NCBI GenBank assembly: GCA_024362935.1
Contig: JANCRA010000003.1
Location: forward strand, 51,187,844 to 51,251,843
Direction: 5' to 3'
From: Setophaga petechia
Taxonomy: Eukaryota > Chordata > Aves > Passeriformes > Parulidae
DNA length: 64,000 nucleotides
Shown: in pieces, positions 12,401 to 23,720 of the stretch
How the letters are laid out: each line of letters begins with the position of its first letter
How positions within the stretch are numbered: the stretch's first letter is position 1
Made by a program: the position numbers and the translations under genes
Notes under the pieces: generated by a model
Told to the model about the DNA's origin: nothing
Databases searched by the model: none
The model's input: only the letters and a program-made list of their open reading frames with translations

Positions 12401-14858
12401 AAAGCTGTGTCCAGAGCTGGTGGGTAGGGTCCCAGCATTTTTACAGATGTCTGTAATTATTGTGGGTTTATGGTAGTTCTTGCAAAAAAACCCACCATCA
12501 AAACAAAAGTACTTTTACATAAAAGTTCATAATTAATGTAAATAATTAATGCTGTAGAAAAAGTTCATTTATTTTCCTTTTTGGATTTGGAACTGAGTGA
12601 TTGCAATAAGGTCTATTTTACAGTGGGGAAATTTGTGTCATCATTCCAGTCATTAAAAATGTGCACTTCTGCAAGTCTCCTTCTGCAAGTGACTTCCCAA
12701 ATTCAATTCCCCTCCCACACAAACTCCACAGTCTCTTTACAGAATAATTTTTTGTGAGCTTTTAAGAGAACTACTCCACAGCAGCATTAAACTCTATTCC
12801 CACTTTTATTTAAATTAATCCTTATAAATCTAGCTATAATTCCTTCCTGCATCAAGGGGTTTTCTTTCCATTCAATTTATGGCAATTGCAAATTTATATA
12901 ATTATCTCTATTTCTCTCCCTTAAGACTGTACTGCTGTTATTGCTGTGTTGTAGTCAAATAATTTTGAAGTGTTTTAAATACCAGTCAGCAAGCACTGAG
13001 CATCCCTGATTTCCCTCCTTTTTTCTTTTAATTTTGCTTTCTCATTTGCTCTTTCTCTGCTTTTCAATTTGGAAAGATTCACCACTACCATCATGAGGTT
13101 CCTTGATTTTCTTTTTTTTTTCAGTAACAAGTTCCAGAATAATTTGGTAGCTGCTGAGCAAGTTGTGTATTTTACATGCATTAATATTTCTGAACAATGG
13201 TGTGACCATTCTCATTTTGCAAGGCAATGTCCAGTTGAATGGAAGCATCACATATTGGGAACTCTCTCCTAGTGGGAGATGATTCTGTGTTTGACTGATT
13301 GGTGCAATCCTGCACATCTGGTCACTGCAGAGGAGCTTTCTAAACAATCTGGAAAACCTTTTGCTGCCATTTACCAACACAGAATTTCTATTGCCTGATC
13401 ACACTACTGAACTTGAACTGGTAGATTGAGTGATGTAAATACGAAAATGAAACCACAATGAGATAAATAAACTGCTATCATATATATATGGCACATATCT
13501 TGAGATATATTACCAAAGCACTGTGTTTTTTCATCTGCCATAAATCTGCCACTGCCTTTGCTTTTCTGTACTATTTCTAGCATCAACTGCAGTTAATATG
13601 CCTTCCACCACCACCAGATTCCACCAGTGTTCATTCACTTCTGCCACAAACAAAACACCTGAACAGAAGAAGTGCACTAAGAATCAGAAATAAAATTAAT
13701 TGAAATTCATGAAAATTAAAAAAATTAGGTTATTAACAACTTTCATCGAAGAGGCAGAAAGAAATGTCTTAAGTTCTGTTCACCAGCAAGAACAAGAATG
13801 TAATTAGCATTTTCCTGTTGTAGCTGTTCTTGATGCTGTCATAAATTATGGGGGCCTTTTTGGGTCTTTTAAGTGCATATTATAAAACAAGACAGAGGAT
13901 GTTATGCAAGTTAAGTAGCAGAAAGGCTGCTAGCTGTAAAAATCCTGGCACAGAAACTCCCAGGGATTTCAAAGTCAGAGAGGCCAGGAACACAGAGCCT
14001 GACCAAATATTTAAGTTAGAAATTCACAGATTTTTGGGGCACAAAATCAACAGCTTGAAGGCCAAGGTGTGGTCAGAGCAGTTGCATAGAAATCACAGAT
14101 GAGCAGCTTGATCTCTGAAATTCTTGGCAGCTCCATCACACCTGACAGCATTGCTATGCCTATAAACCTTCTTGCTGTGCATTGCTCTTCAGCATGGAAC
14201 CCAAACCCAACCACGCAGTTTGTCCTGAAGAGTTTCCTTCAACTCATTTTAATGCCAAAGAGGATCTGTGAAGTAATTAGAGAGTACACATGGATGCTGC
14301 TATTTGCCATAAATGGAAAAACTGAAATGATTGGAGGCTGCATTCTACTTTCATTGAGAGCAACAGAGGAAGGAGGCCAAAATCAAAGGGTTTTGTGAGA
14401 AACCAAGAAGCATGTGCCTGTGTGAGTTAGTCTCTATCTGTTTGAGATAGGCTGCCTCTGGGCACAAAGAATCGATGCCTTTGTGGCAGGGACCCGAGAA
14501 AAGATTCCCCATTTAAAAATTCATCAGCTGAAAGTAATAGAACATTACATAATCAGATTATTTTCATAAAGTATTGATATCTTAGTGATTATTTATCTTT
14601 TAATGCTGGCTGGCTTTTGTTTACCAAAAATCTGATAGAAATGCGTAGTTCACACCAGCTTCTTTAGTGGCCACAATGACTTTCCCCGTTCTTTATATTG
14701 GGTCTCAGTGATGATTAGTAAATGTGCTCTCAGTAATGAGCTTTTGCTGAAGATTGAGATATCACAGAACAATCTTCTGCAATTCTGGATGATGATCTTG
14801 GCATTTTCAGAACTGTGAATTCTTTGTCTTTCCCTGCACAACTGTGCTGTTATCTCTG
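9451..14858. other. Intergenic DNA, no gene seen
   Basis: About 5.4 kb of AT-rich sequence. It holds short homopolymer runs (for example T-rich near 12217) and a short AT alternation near 13480. All open frames are small, overlapping and unlike any family I know. Confidence 0.6.
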
Positions 14859-15053
14859 TTCTGGTGAGATAAGGGGAAAACCAAAGAACATGTCAATTGA
14901 GAGACAGGAAAACTGTGAGCTAACAAGCTTCTTCCCATGGGCTTTTTGCCTCAAGAACACTTTTCCAGCTGACTTCCCCAACATTCACCTGCATCCCTGC
15001 CTGCAGGGCTCTGAGATGCTGCACACGTCTGTTTTCACCTTATCTCACAAGAA
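14859..15053. repeat. 195 bp segment bounded by 23 bp inverted repeats
   Basis: The left arm (14859-14881) and the reverse complement of the right arm (15031-15053) match at about 21 of 23 positions. Each arm contains an AGATAAGG core, which fits the GATA-factor consensus, so the segment also holds two oppositely oriented GATA-type sites. It could be a small MITE-like element, a chance hairpin or a paired regulatory site. No target-site duplication is evident next to the arms. Confidence 0.5.
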
Positions 15054-17938
15054 GGTGCAGGCTGGCAAATTTTATGTCAATTGCTGAGAATTTCATGGTG
15101 GCTTGGCAGGAACCTGTGCAAAACATGACCAGAGGGGAGGTTGGTGTCACAGACAAACTGTTCTGGACACATGAGGTCTTCAAGGGAAGATCCAAGGGAA
15201 GGTGTGCTGCTGCAAATGCTGATCAAAAACCGATCAGGCTTTTTTTGTGGGTGGTCAGAGCAAAGAGAGCAGTGCTATTTCCTCTGCCTGAGCTTGGCTC
15301 TGTGTTGCAGAAAAACAGGTAATTAAATTATGGGACTTTTCAGCGCACTGGGTTTTTCAGGTGCTCTGGAAGAGATTGGTGGCAGATTGCTATTAGGAGA
15401 GCTGCTCCTAAAAATCAATTAGCTGGTCACTGAAAGTGATAGTGAGAGAATGTGAACCTTTTTTTTCCCCAAAGGCTGTGATGAAAAAGCTTGGGAACAG
15501 CTTTCTGCAGGTGTCCACCTGGGCAAAGCTAAGGGAAATTGAATTTGGAATTGAGTGCAGGAAACAAGGTCTGGGGTTCAACGTGGTTTCTGAGTATTTT
15601 GCAGAAAAGCTAACAAACAGTGGCTTTTAGAGACCTGCCTGAGATCAGATGGAAGGTGACAGCTGTGGTTAGGAGGTGTGATAGATGGTCCCTGTGGAGT
15701 TTGAGCCTGGGCACCTTCAGAGAACACTGAGGTTTGTGTTCAACACATGCCTGGGATTGCAGACCTCTCAGATGTGGTCTGAGCTCCTCCAGAGTTGCAA
15801 GGAGTAGCTGAAGTGAGCCAAACTTATGTGACTGAGAAAAATGATATCTGAAATTATCACTTTTGGTGATAATTATCTCCAAAATTGCTCTCCAAAAGTG
15901 CTCTCATGGTTAGATAATGAAGCCACCACAGCCAATTCCTCTGGAATGCTTCTTGCACTCAATGGGAATTTATATCAGATACTCCAGGCATAAGTGCCCA
16001 GATGATTTTGATTCCAAATTTAAAGAATGCTTTATGTAATCACTGGAATTCATATGGCCTCTCAATATTTTGGAGGCTTTAAAATGCTGGGATATTCAGC
16101 TTTACAAGTACTGTTGAACCTGTTGCAATCAGTAGCAATGATTTCTGGCTTGGTGTTTGTTGTCCCTGTCTTAATGTGCTAGAAGTGAAAGTTATATTAG
16201 AATTCCAAATCTCTGCCAAAATATGTCTCTGAATGTTTAGTTTGCATTTGTTGCTGTGTTATCTCTGTCTATACGTAATCTGCTATGAATTCCCTTAAAA
16301 ATAAAATTTAGAAATAAATTACCTTTATGTCAGAAAGGTCTTGGGGAATAAATCTCATAAGATGGTTGAAAGTTAGTCCCACAGAAAACTCTTTCAGAAG
16401 CCTTGTATTTGGGAAATCAGTGTCTGGGACTGGAACCCCAAAAGCAATTTTCATCATTTAGAAATAACTCTGGTAAACAGCAGTGGCTGTCAGAAAAAGA
16501 GGCTGGAAAAGGCCTGGGGAGGGAAGAGTGCACAGGAACTGTGTGCCAGGAATGTTCAGCTTGGTGTCTCACCTAGGTTGGCTTTATATTCCTACTAGAA
16601 CAGAGACTTCTGTGTCAGAAATACATGTCACAAAATTAATAGGATTATAAAATGAATCTTATAAGATGCTAAACTTTTTTTTTTTTTTTTTTTTTTTGTG
16701 GCTGCTGAACAAACATTCTGTAATGCATGTTTTTGGTGTGGTCAGACTCTCCTGGAACTTTTGTTGGATCAGAGCCAGCCAGGACCTTCCAGGATCAGCC
16801 TGTGAGCTTGCACAGAGCATTCCTGAGCAACTAAAGCAACAAAAAACATTGATGACAGCCTGCAGCAAGTAAATTAATAATACCCACAAACAGTCACATC
16901 TATTCACATGTCCTGTCTTCTAAAGGTTTCTGGTGCAATTAATGACAAAGTGATTAGGGCAAGAGAATGAGAGCTATTCCCACTCCTGGTGTGCTGCAGG
17001 TTTTAATGCTGCAACTCTGAATCACAGTGAAAACAAAAACCACTTTCAAGAAGACAGTGAGGTACTTGGAGTTTCCTGTTCCTGTACTTTTGAGCCTCTT
17101 CCCCTCTGTGAAAATACTTAGAAAATGACCCTGTGAATGTTTCTGAGGTGCTCAGAAACCATTGTAATAAGGATTACCTAAGTACACCCTCTGGAAACAC
17201 TCCAGGTCAAAACCATATGGGATATGGGATGATTTAGATACACACACAAAAAGTTTCATGTTGGTGCAATAGGAACTGAAGGGTCCAAGGTTTGGCTGGC
17301 TCAAAACTGCTGTCTGCTCTGAAGTTTTCTGTAGTTTGTGCTTTATCCTCTTAGAGGCTCAGATGGTCTCTCCATCCTCTGGACAATGAGGGCTTGTTCA
17401 TACACAGCCCTGACTTTTGCTGCTGAATTTACAGAGCAAAATCTGCTTTTCAAAGTCTTGTTGAGAGGGAGCGTGTGGATGGAAACAGTGGGAAATTAAT
17501 CAAATGGGAAGCTTATTTTAAAGATAAGGGAGTGTGTACCTGACTAAATACACAGTGTAAATAATTAATGCTCTATCTGTAGAATAAACAATAATAATGC
17601 ACATCAGACTGAGCCTGCCTGGGGGTCCTGTAAGAGCTGTGCTCTGTGTGTGTGCCCCATGGGAGCGAGAGGAACCAGCAGAGGTTCTCCATTTCATTAG
17701 AGCTTTTAACAATTTTGTAGACCTCAGGCCTGCTGGGATGAGAGATTGGCCTTGCATGACTTTCTCAGATGAGATGTAGTGTAAACAGGTTTCTTTGGCT
17801 GGAGTTTCCTCCATGTTTCCCATGACACTGGGTGTTCCTGCGTGGATGAGCAGGCAGCTGGCAGCTCGTGTGTGCTCTGAGCAAATGCACTGCAAGGCAT
17901 CCTCAGCGCTGCTGTAAACTGATAGAGCTCAGGTGTGA
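15054..17938. other. Intergenic DNA, no gene seen
   Basis: No recognisable gene. A run of about 23 T residues at 16675-16697 is the only simple repeat of note. It could be the tail of an old reverse-oriented retroposed sequence, but no body is recognisable beside it. Confidence 0.6.
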
Positions 17939-17943
17939 CAATG

Positions 17944-18664
17944 TGCCTTGGTTTGGAAGGACAGGTGTCTGCTGAGGAAGGCAGGAGCCTCCCTTGAAAT
18001 GCAAAATGTAAACCCCCTCTCTCTGAATTGTTATAATTTTGAAATTAAGGGGCTCTCAGGTAAAGATATGGGAGTAGGAATAACAGTTATTTCCTAGGAA
18101 AATTAAAAATACAAACGCAATAGTACAAAAAATAAACCCTGCCAGAGTCAGACCATGCCCTGCCCCCTGTGTGTCAGGGTGGTGGCACAGCCCCATCCCA
18201 TGGGGGCTCAGCCCTCCTGCAGTGCCAGCTGTGGTTCTGCTGCAGCAGGGATCCTGCACAAGGGGGGAGTTTTTCTCTGCAGCTCCAGGGCTGCTGGAGA
18301 TGGGCCTGGGCTCCCTCTGGCAATGCAGGGCAGCAGAAAGCTGCTCCTCTGGGAATGCAGTGGGCAAAGGCTGCTGTGGTGTCCCAAAACTCAGATTGTA
18401 TCCAGGTAGGAATGCTTGGCTCTTCCCCTGGGCGGAGCATCTCCCCATGGGATGGTGGAATTGGATCAGCCATGCAGGGACACTCAGTGGCCATGGACAG
18501 AAGATAATTAATAATGAATGGCCCATGAACAGCAGAGATCTCCTGGAGGGAGGATTGGCTGTGGGAGAAATAAAGAAAAAACTGCCCCATGAACAGCAGG
18601 GAACTGCCCCAGCTCTGACAGAAATAAAATACACACTCCCAGCCACATCTTGCAACCTAAGGCA
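17944..18664. mobile_element. Solo LTR (721 bp) with perfect 5 bp target duplication
   Basis: The block starts TGCCTTGG and ends CTAAGGCA, giving short TG...CA inverted termini (TGCC/GGCA). It is flanked on both sides by CAATG (17939-17943 and 18665-18669), a clean 5 bp target-site duplication. AATAAA occurs at 18623-18628 on the plus strand, favouring plus orientation, but the U5 would be short so orientation is left open. Five-base duplications are typical of ERVL-class integrations, so that class is likely. Several open frames of 84-204 residues inside it on both strands are incidental to its GC-rich composition. Confidence 0.85.
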
Positions 18665-18669
18665 CAATG

Positions 18670-20382
18670 GTAATGTTCTGAGGGAAGTGGATAGAAACTT
18701 TCTTTTTTGGTTTTTTTTTTTTTTTTTGTTTATTTCTGTCCACCCAAGATGCTACAGAGATTATGCCCTGCATTTAGGCAGTTGATAAAATATTTCATTT
18801 AATGCATGTTCTGAAAACCTGTCAAGCATTGCAGGATCCAGAATCTATAGTCCTCCCTTTGCTCTCTTTTACTTGTCTGTTCATCTCATCACTAGAACTT
18901 TATAAATTTTTCCTCGTCCTGTGTTAGCAGGACCTGCTGTGCTAAGAGAGCTGATCAAGATCAGAAACTCAGGAGTAGTTTAGTTAATTTCACTGATTAT
19001 TTCATGTAGTAATTAAAACCAACTTTATTTTTTTTCCAGTAGCAGAGGAAAACAGTGTCAACTCCTATCAGCATTTCATTTTTATAGCAGACAGATGTAG
19101 AGGAGACTTTGCTACAGCTGCTGAACATGTTTAAGCTAAAATCCTTGGTTACCATTTTTTAGTTTTCACTCTCTCAAAGCCGTGACGTAGAAGTTTCCAC
19201 CACTGAGGATGTCCACAGTGTTAATGTATTCAGCACTGAATAAAGCTAAAATCCTTTTTATGTCTCTCTTTTAGGTGGCTGTAGCTGCTTTTTCATTCTG
19301 AGGGAAAGATTCTCTAATTAAGAAAAAAATGTTTCATTCTGCTCGTGCACTTTCTTTGGGTTTCCTGTTCCTCAAAAGTATGGAATTACTTGGTAGTGTT
19401 TTTTAATTATTGTATCACCCTTTTTTTTTTTTCTTTTTTAGAGAGATGGTAACAGAGGAATAATTTAAAATACACTCATATATATAAATAACACCATTTT
19501 ATGTGTTACAACATTCCTTTAAACTTTCTGCCAGTGACATACATTTTGGCTTCATTGCTCTGCTCCCTCCTGTATGAATTCCCCACGCTTTCAAGGTTCA
19601 GAGGGTGGAATTATGCTCTAACAGTGCTCAAGGGGCCCCTGCTAGTCTTTGATTATCTTCTTTTCTGGGTCAGATTAATAATTCATGCAATATTTCTCTT
19701 GAAAAAAAAATATGTTGCCTGTCATCTCCTGTCACCTTTTTAAGGTTTGTTTCAAGCCTCTAACATGACTGAGGCCAGTGTAAGTTCATTAGAGGATAAA
19801 ATTTCAGGAAAAGGATAATTACGAGGTTATACAAGCAGGGACCAAGTAAAGAACATTCTTAAGTTGGATTTGTTTTCTGGATCCTCAGCTATCAGACTGT
19901 GAAGCATCTTCTCATGGAAAATGATGGAATAATCCATTACATGAGGCACTTAAAATGCAATTGATAACTTCTGATGAGGAAAAAAAAAATCACTGTGGGG
20001 AATAAATTTGTTCCATGAGAGAGCTGTAGAGACAAATAAAATTTGCAACATATTTGAGGGAAGCAATGAATTTTTCATGCATCCTTTATCTGGCTGCTTT
20101 AGGCCATTTCATTACTCATAAGATCTTGTTCATGTTCTTTGGGGTACAAAAGTTATTTGATGTAGATTCTATGTGTTTTAGTTTTAAAAGATGGTGTTTG
20201 ATTTAAGAAAAAAAGAAATTATCAGTTTACCCCGATTTGTAACTAAGTGAGGAAATCCATTTTCAGGAGAGAAAGTAATGTCATAAGCATGGATTTGAAC
20301 TGAACACTTTAAATTAAAAAATGATGCCCAGGGATCCTGATCACATTGGCTCATGGGGTTTTTGGAGCTTTTATTTTGGGGG

Positions 20383-20383
<1 letters not shown>
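18670..20383. other. Intergenic DNA, no gene seen
   Basis: AT-rich sequence with a T run near 18709-18727 and several other A or T runs. No domain, splice-bounded open frame or RNA gene is recognisable. Confidence 0.6.
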
Positions 20384-20413
<30 letters not shown>

Positions 20414-20430
20414 GTTTTGTTTTGTTTGCA
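20384..20430. repeat. GTTT/GTTTT simple repeat
   Basis: About three GTTT-like units are followed by about six GTTTT units, read directly from the plus strand. Confidence 0.85.
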
Positions 20431-20619
20431 GGGAACAGATGAAGAAAAAGGGTTGTCCAGCCCCAGATGTGGCAATGCTTGCTGGAATCCTTGTCAAATA
20501 ATGGAATTTTTTATGACTCTGGGAAAGTCACCATTGTTTTGTAGCCCTGCCTATGTGTTTTATATCCCTAAACTATTTATCTGTTTTTATCACATACGAA
20601 CATAAAGGAATAAAAGATT

Positions 20620-21400
20620 CAAATTAATATCAAACAGAAGCCTCCATACCAAAATAAACAGATGTTAAAATCACTGTGATTATATGAGAAGTTTGAACAG
20701 AAAAAAAAGTAGTGAAAATCCTATACCTCCAAAAAAAAAAAAAAAAAAAAGAAAAAAAATTCTCTTTTCCCAGAAATAAAGATAGTATTAAAGAGAAATA
20801 ATAAAAACATTTACCTTTAAACAACTCATGTTTAAAACAATACCCCATAAGTTAACATAACCCATAAACACAACTATGAGTAAAACTTATGAAAAATAAG
20901 AAAAACTTCACAATTACAAATTTCCCCCAAACAACTACTGTTCATAAAAATTAAAAAGCACTTGAAAACTATGTTTTGCCTTGTGGAGAAGTCTCCATAA
21001 CATTAACAAGAGAGACTTCTCTCCCTAAGTAAATTGAAGAAAAACTATTCTAAAAATAGTAAACTAACTAAAATTTTAAGTTTTGTTTCTTTACAGTATC
21101 ATTAAGAAAACAAATTATAAAGAAAAAACCAGTATTCTAAAAGTTTTATTCTAATTCTTATTACTCTTTTAGTTACTGTTTATAAAATTTTCCTTATACT
21201 CTTTTAAAATTTTAAACCTACTTTAACTTCCCCCTAATCCTACCTCACAACAAAGAATAAATACCATTATAATTAACCATAGCTAAACCCACCACACTAA
21301 TTAATACATTAAGCAGAAATGTTCAAAATTAACAGCATCTCAAATTAATGAACCAAAACCACTACAACTCTGTACTAGAAAAATTGGACTGAATGTTTTC
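20620..21400. other. A-rich, extremely G-poor block with strong strand skew
   Basis: No gene is recognisable. The plus strand is rich in A and C and almost lacks G: in 21181-21300 I count 32 C and only 2 G. A 19-base A run lies near 20732. Such skew over several hundred bases is unlike the flanking sequence. Internal regions of some endogenous retroviruses show strand-biased composition, so a decayed retroelement is one explanation, but I could not identify a family. Confidence 0.5.
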
Positions 21401-22090
21401 TTGTTCTCCTAGCACCATGGCCCTGACATGGAAGAAGGCTTCTGCTTCAAAGCTGTCATGCTTCACTCTTTAGCCAAAAAAAAAGGTAATTTAACTTCAC
21501 CTTAAATCTCAATATCCAAGGCTAAAATGATTTGGAGCACTTTACATCAAATTGAATCAAATAACTGGAGTATGAATAATAATATTGCAGTACCAAGATA
21601 AAGTCTTGCTGTCTCTTGTTTGAAAGAGAAATGAATGTGTGGTGGGTAATAATGTTAATATTTTCTGCATAGATAGTTGATGAGACTGTGCTTTTCTTCC
21701 ACATTCCAACAGCCTGGGAGTGATTAATTTCTAAAATACCAGCATAAAAAACACTGATGTAGGAGGGCCATAGAATTCCTCTCTTTTTAATGGTGTGGAT
21801 ATGGTTAAATTGCAGATGAGGGACTGAAACCTTTTAATTTAGCAGTGAGAAAAGGTAGATAGGGCTAAATTACTCTTTGAGGCTCAGAGTTCAATAGCAC
21901 TGCACAATCACACTGGGAGGGTGGCAATAGGACTTGCAAGGGGAGCATTAAGCACAAAGAAATTTCTTGTGGAAATAGAAAGGCCTAATCATATATTTAA
22001 GTACTTAATCTGTGGCAGAGCTTCAGACAGCTCAGGCTGCATCTGGAGGAAAAGGAAGTGGCTTTGAGATTACCTGTGTTACATTTTCTG
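21401..22090. other. Intergenic DNA, no gene seen
   Basis: AT-rich sequence leading into a 66 bp minisatellite. I see nothing else. Confidence 0.6.
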
Positions 22091-22558
22091 AGGAGAACCC
22101 AGGAGGTTTGTTTGAGCACTAAAAGCAGGAGCACCTGGTTGGCATGAGCTGGAATGAACTGAGAACCCAGGAACATTTTTTGAGGACACAAAGCAGGAGC
22201 ACCTGGTTGGCATAAGCTGGAATGAACTGAGAACCCAGGAGATTTTTGAGCACTAAAAGCAAGAGAACCTGGTTGGCATGAGCTGGAATGAAAGGAGAAC
22301 CCAGGAGATTTTTGAGCACTAAAAGCAAGAGAACCTGGTTGGCATGAGCTGGAATGAAAGGAGAACCCAGGAGATTTTTGAGCACTAAAAGCAAGAGAAC
22401 CTGGTTGGCATGAGCTGGAATGAAAGGAGAACCCAGGAGTTTTTTGAGCACTAAAAGCAGGAGCACCTGGTTGGCATGAGCTGGAATGAAAGGAGAAGCC
22501 AGGAGTTTTTTGAGCACCCAAAGCAGAAGCACCTGGTTGGGATGAGCTGGAATTAAAG
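22091..22558. repeat. 66 bp minisatellite, about seven copies
   Basis: Units begin at 22114, 22182, 22248, 22314, 22380, 22446 and 22512, with a partial unit before the first. Spacing is 68 bp once and 66 bp elsewhere. The core contains 'acctggttggcatgagctgg'. The central units are nearly identical while the edges diverge, as expected for recent internal expansion. Because 66 is a multiple of three, two minus-strand frames stay open across the array (194 and 170 codons) with 22-residue periods. I see no start, splice or conservation evidence that either is a gene. Confidence 0.92.
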
Positions 22559-23110
22559 ATGTCCTTAACCCCAGCCTCCAAAGGATGGATTTAGGTAGAA
22601 CTGCCAGTATTTGCTGTGATCCTGGCTCCAAGTACTTCCCCCTGTTCTTAAATTCTTACTGCGCTAGGAGGGTGAGGAGCAGCTGCCAGGAGATTTACTC
22701 TGCCAGTGTTGTATCCTCTGAGGATCCTCTGAGTTGGGAGAATCCCATTTCTCAGACAGGTTTGAGAGCTTTCTGGAGGTGTTTAACACACACACCTTTG
22801 TCTCACACCAAGCAAAATTCTGCCTTGCTGTTCCTGGCTGATGCAGAATGAAGGTTCATGTTGGAAACAGTAAAGGATGCTGTGGATGAAATCCCTAGGA
22901 ATTCATCAAAATGCATGTGTGGGATGGAAAAATGGGAGTTTTTTCACTATGACCCCCCTGTGTCTTTGTTAATTCCTTCAGTGCTTGTATAGAACTGCAA
23001 TTATCATCATTTTTACGTCAACAAACTTGCTGGAAAACAACAAAACTCTCCCTCTCACTCCTGTTCTTGGTTCTCTGTTATACAAGTATTTTGTGTTTTA
23101 TACCAGACAT
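22559..23110. other. Intergenic DNA, no gene seen
   Basis: Spacer between the minisatellite and an LTR-like block. No recognisable gene. Confidence 0.6.
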
Positions 23111-23720
23111 TTTGACACTCTTCAGAGGACGGTTTGAGTGTGTGATGCCATTTCCCGTATTGGCTATCCCAGCTGTCCCCCAGGTGTGCCAGCCTCTCCT
23201 TTCCCCTCCCCTTGTCCCCTTGCTAAACGCTGTCAGTCAATCTTAACCTTCCAGCAGGGGTGTCATCTGGTTGGCAGGAGTTCAGAAGATGCCCCTCAGC
23301 CCTGGGGTCACTGGTGTGTCCATGTGTCACTTGTCCCCTGAGACCCACCCCCTCCCACCTGTTGGTGCTCACTGGTCCTTTCCCGTCCCCCTCCCTTAAA
23401 AGGACACTCAGACCATGGGGCCGGATTCTAATGGAGCTGTTACCGTGATTCAGGTGTCTGTGACCTTGGAATAAAATTCTGGATGTAAACCTCCGTCAGA
23501 ATCCTCTCCTTTTACTCTTCACCTAGCCTGAGGACTTTCACCAGAGGTAATCCTGAGTTCCTACAAGCCTGGACTCGTTCCAGTGCCTGCTGCCACATCC
23601 AGCCAGCCAGAGGTACCTCTGTGGTGAAACACCACAGCTGCTGCCTCAGGATAAGCAGCAAGGCCAGAAGAACCCAGGCACTTTCCACCTGGAAATATTG
23701 GGATTATATTCCAATACAGG
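23111..23720 (+). mobile_element. Probable solo LTR with TATA-like and poly-A signals
   Basis: A GC-rich block in AT-rich surroundings, carrying pyrimidine-rich C tracts, 'cccttaaaaggacactcag' (TATA-like, about 23392-23410), and then 'ttggaataaaattctgga' with AATAAA about 70 bp downstream. The downstream part ('accagaggtaatcctgagtt' onward) looks like the U5 and flank of a passerine ERV LTR I recall. Boundaries are approximate and I could not fix a target duplication. No gag or pol homology is seen beside it. Confidence 0.6.

Noticed and set aside
18056..18785. Open frames of 112-204 codons on both strands
   Set aside because: They lie in or across a GC-rich solo LTR with a target duplication. 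They are mutual shadows and have no domain.
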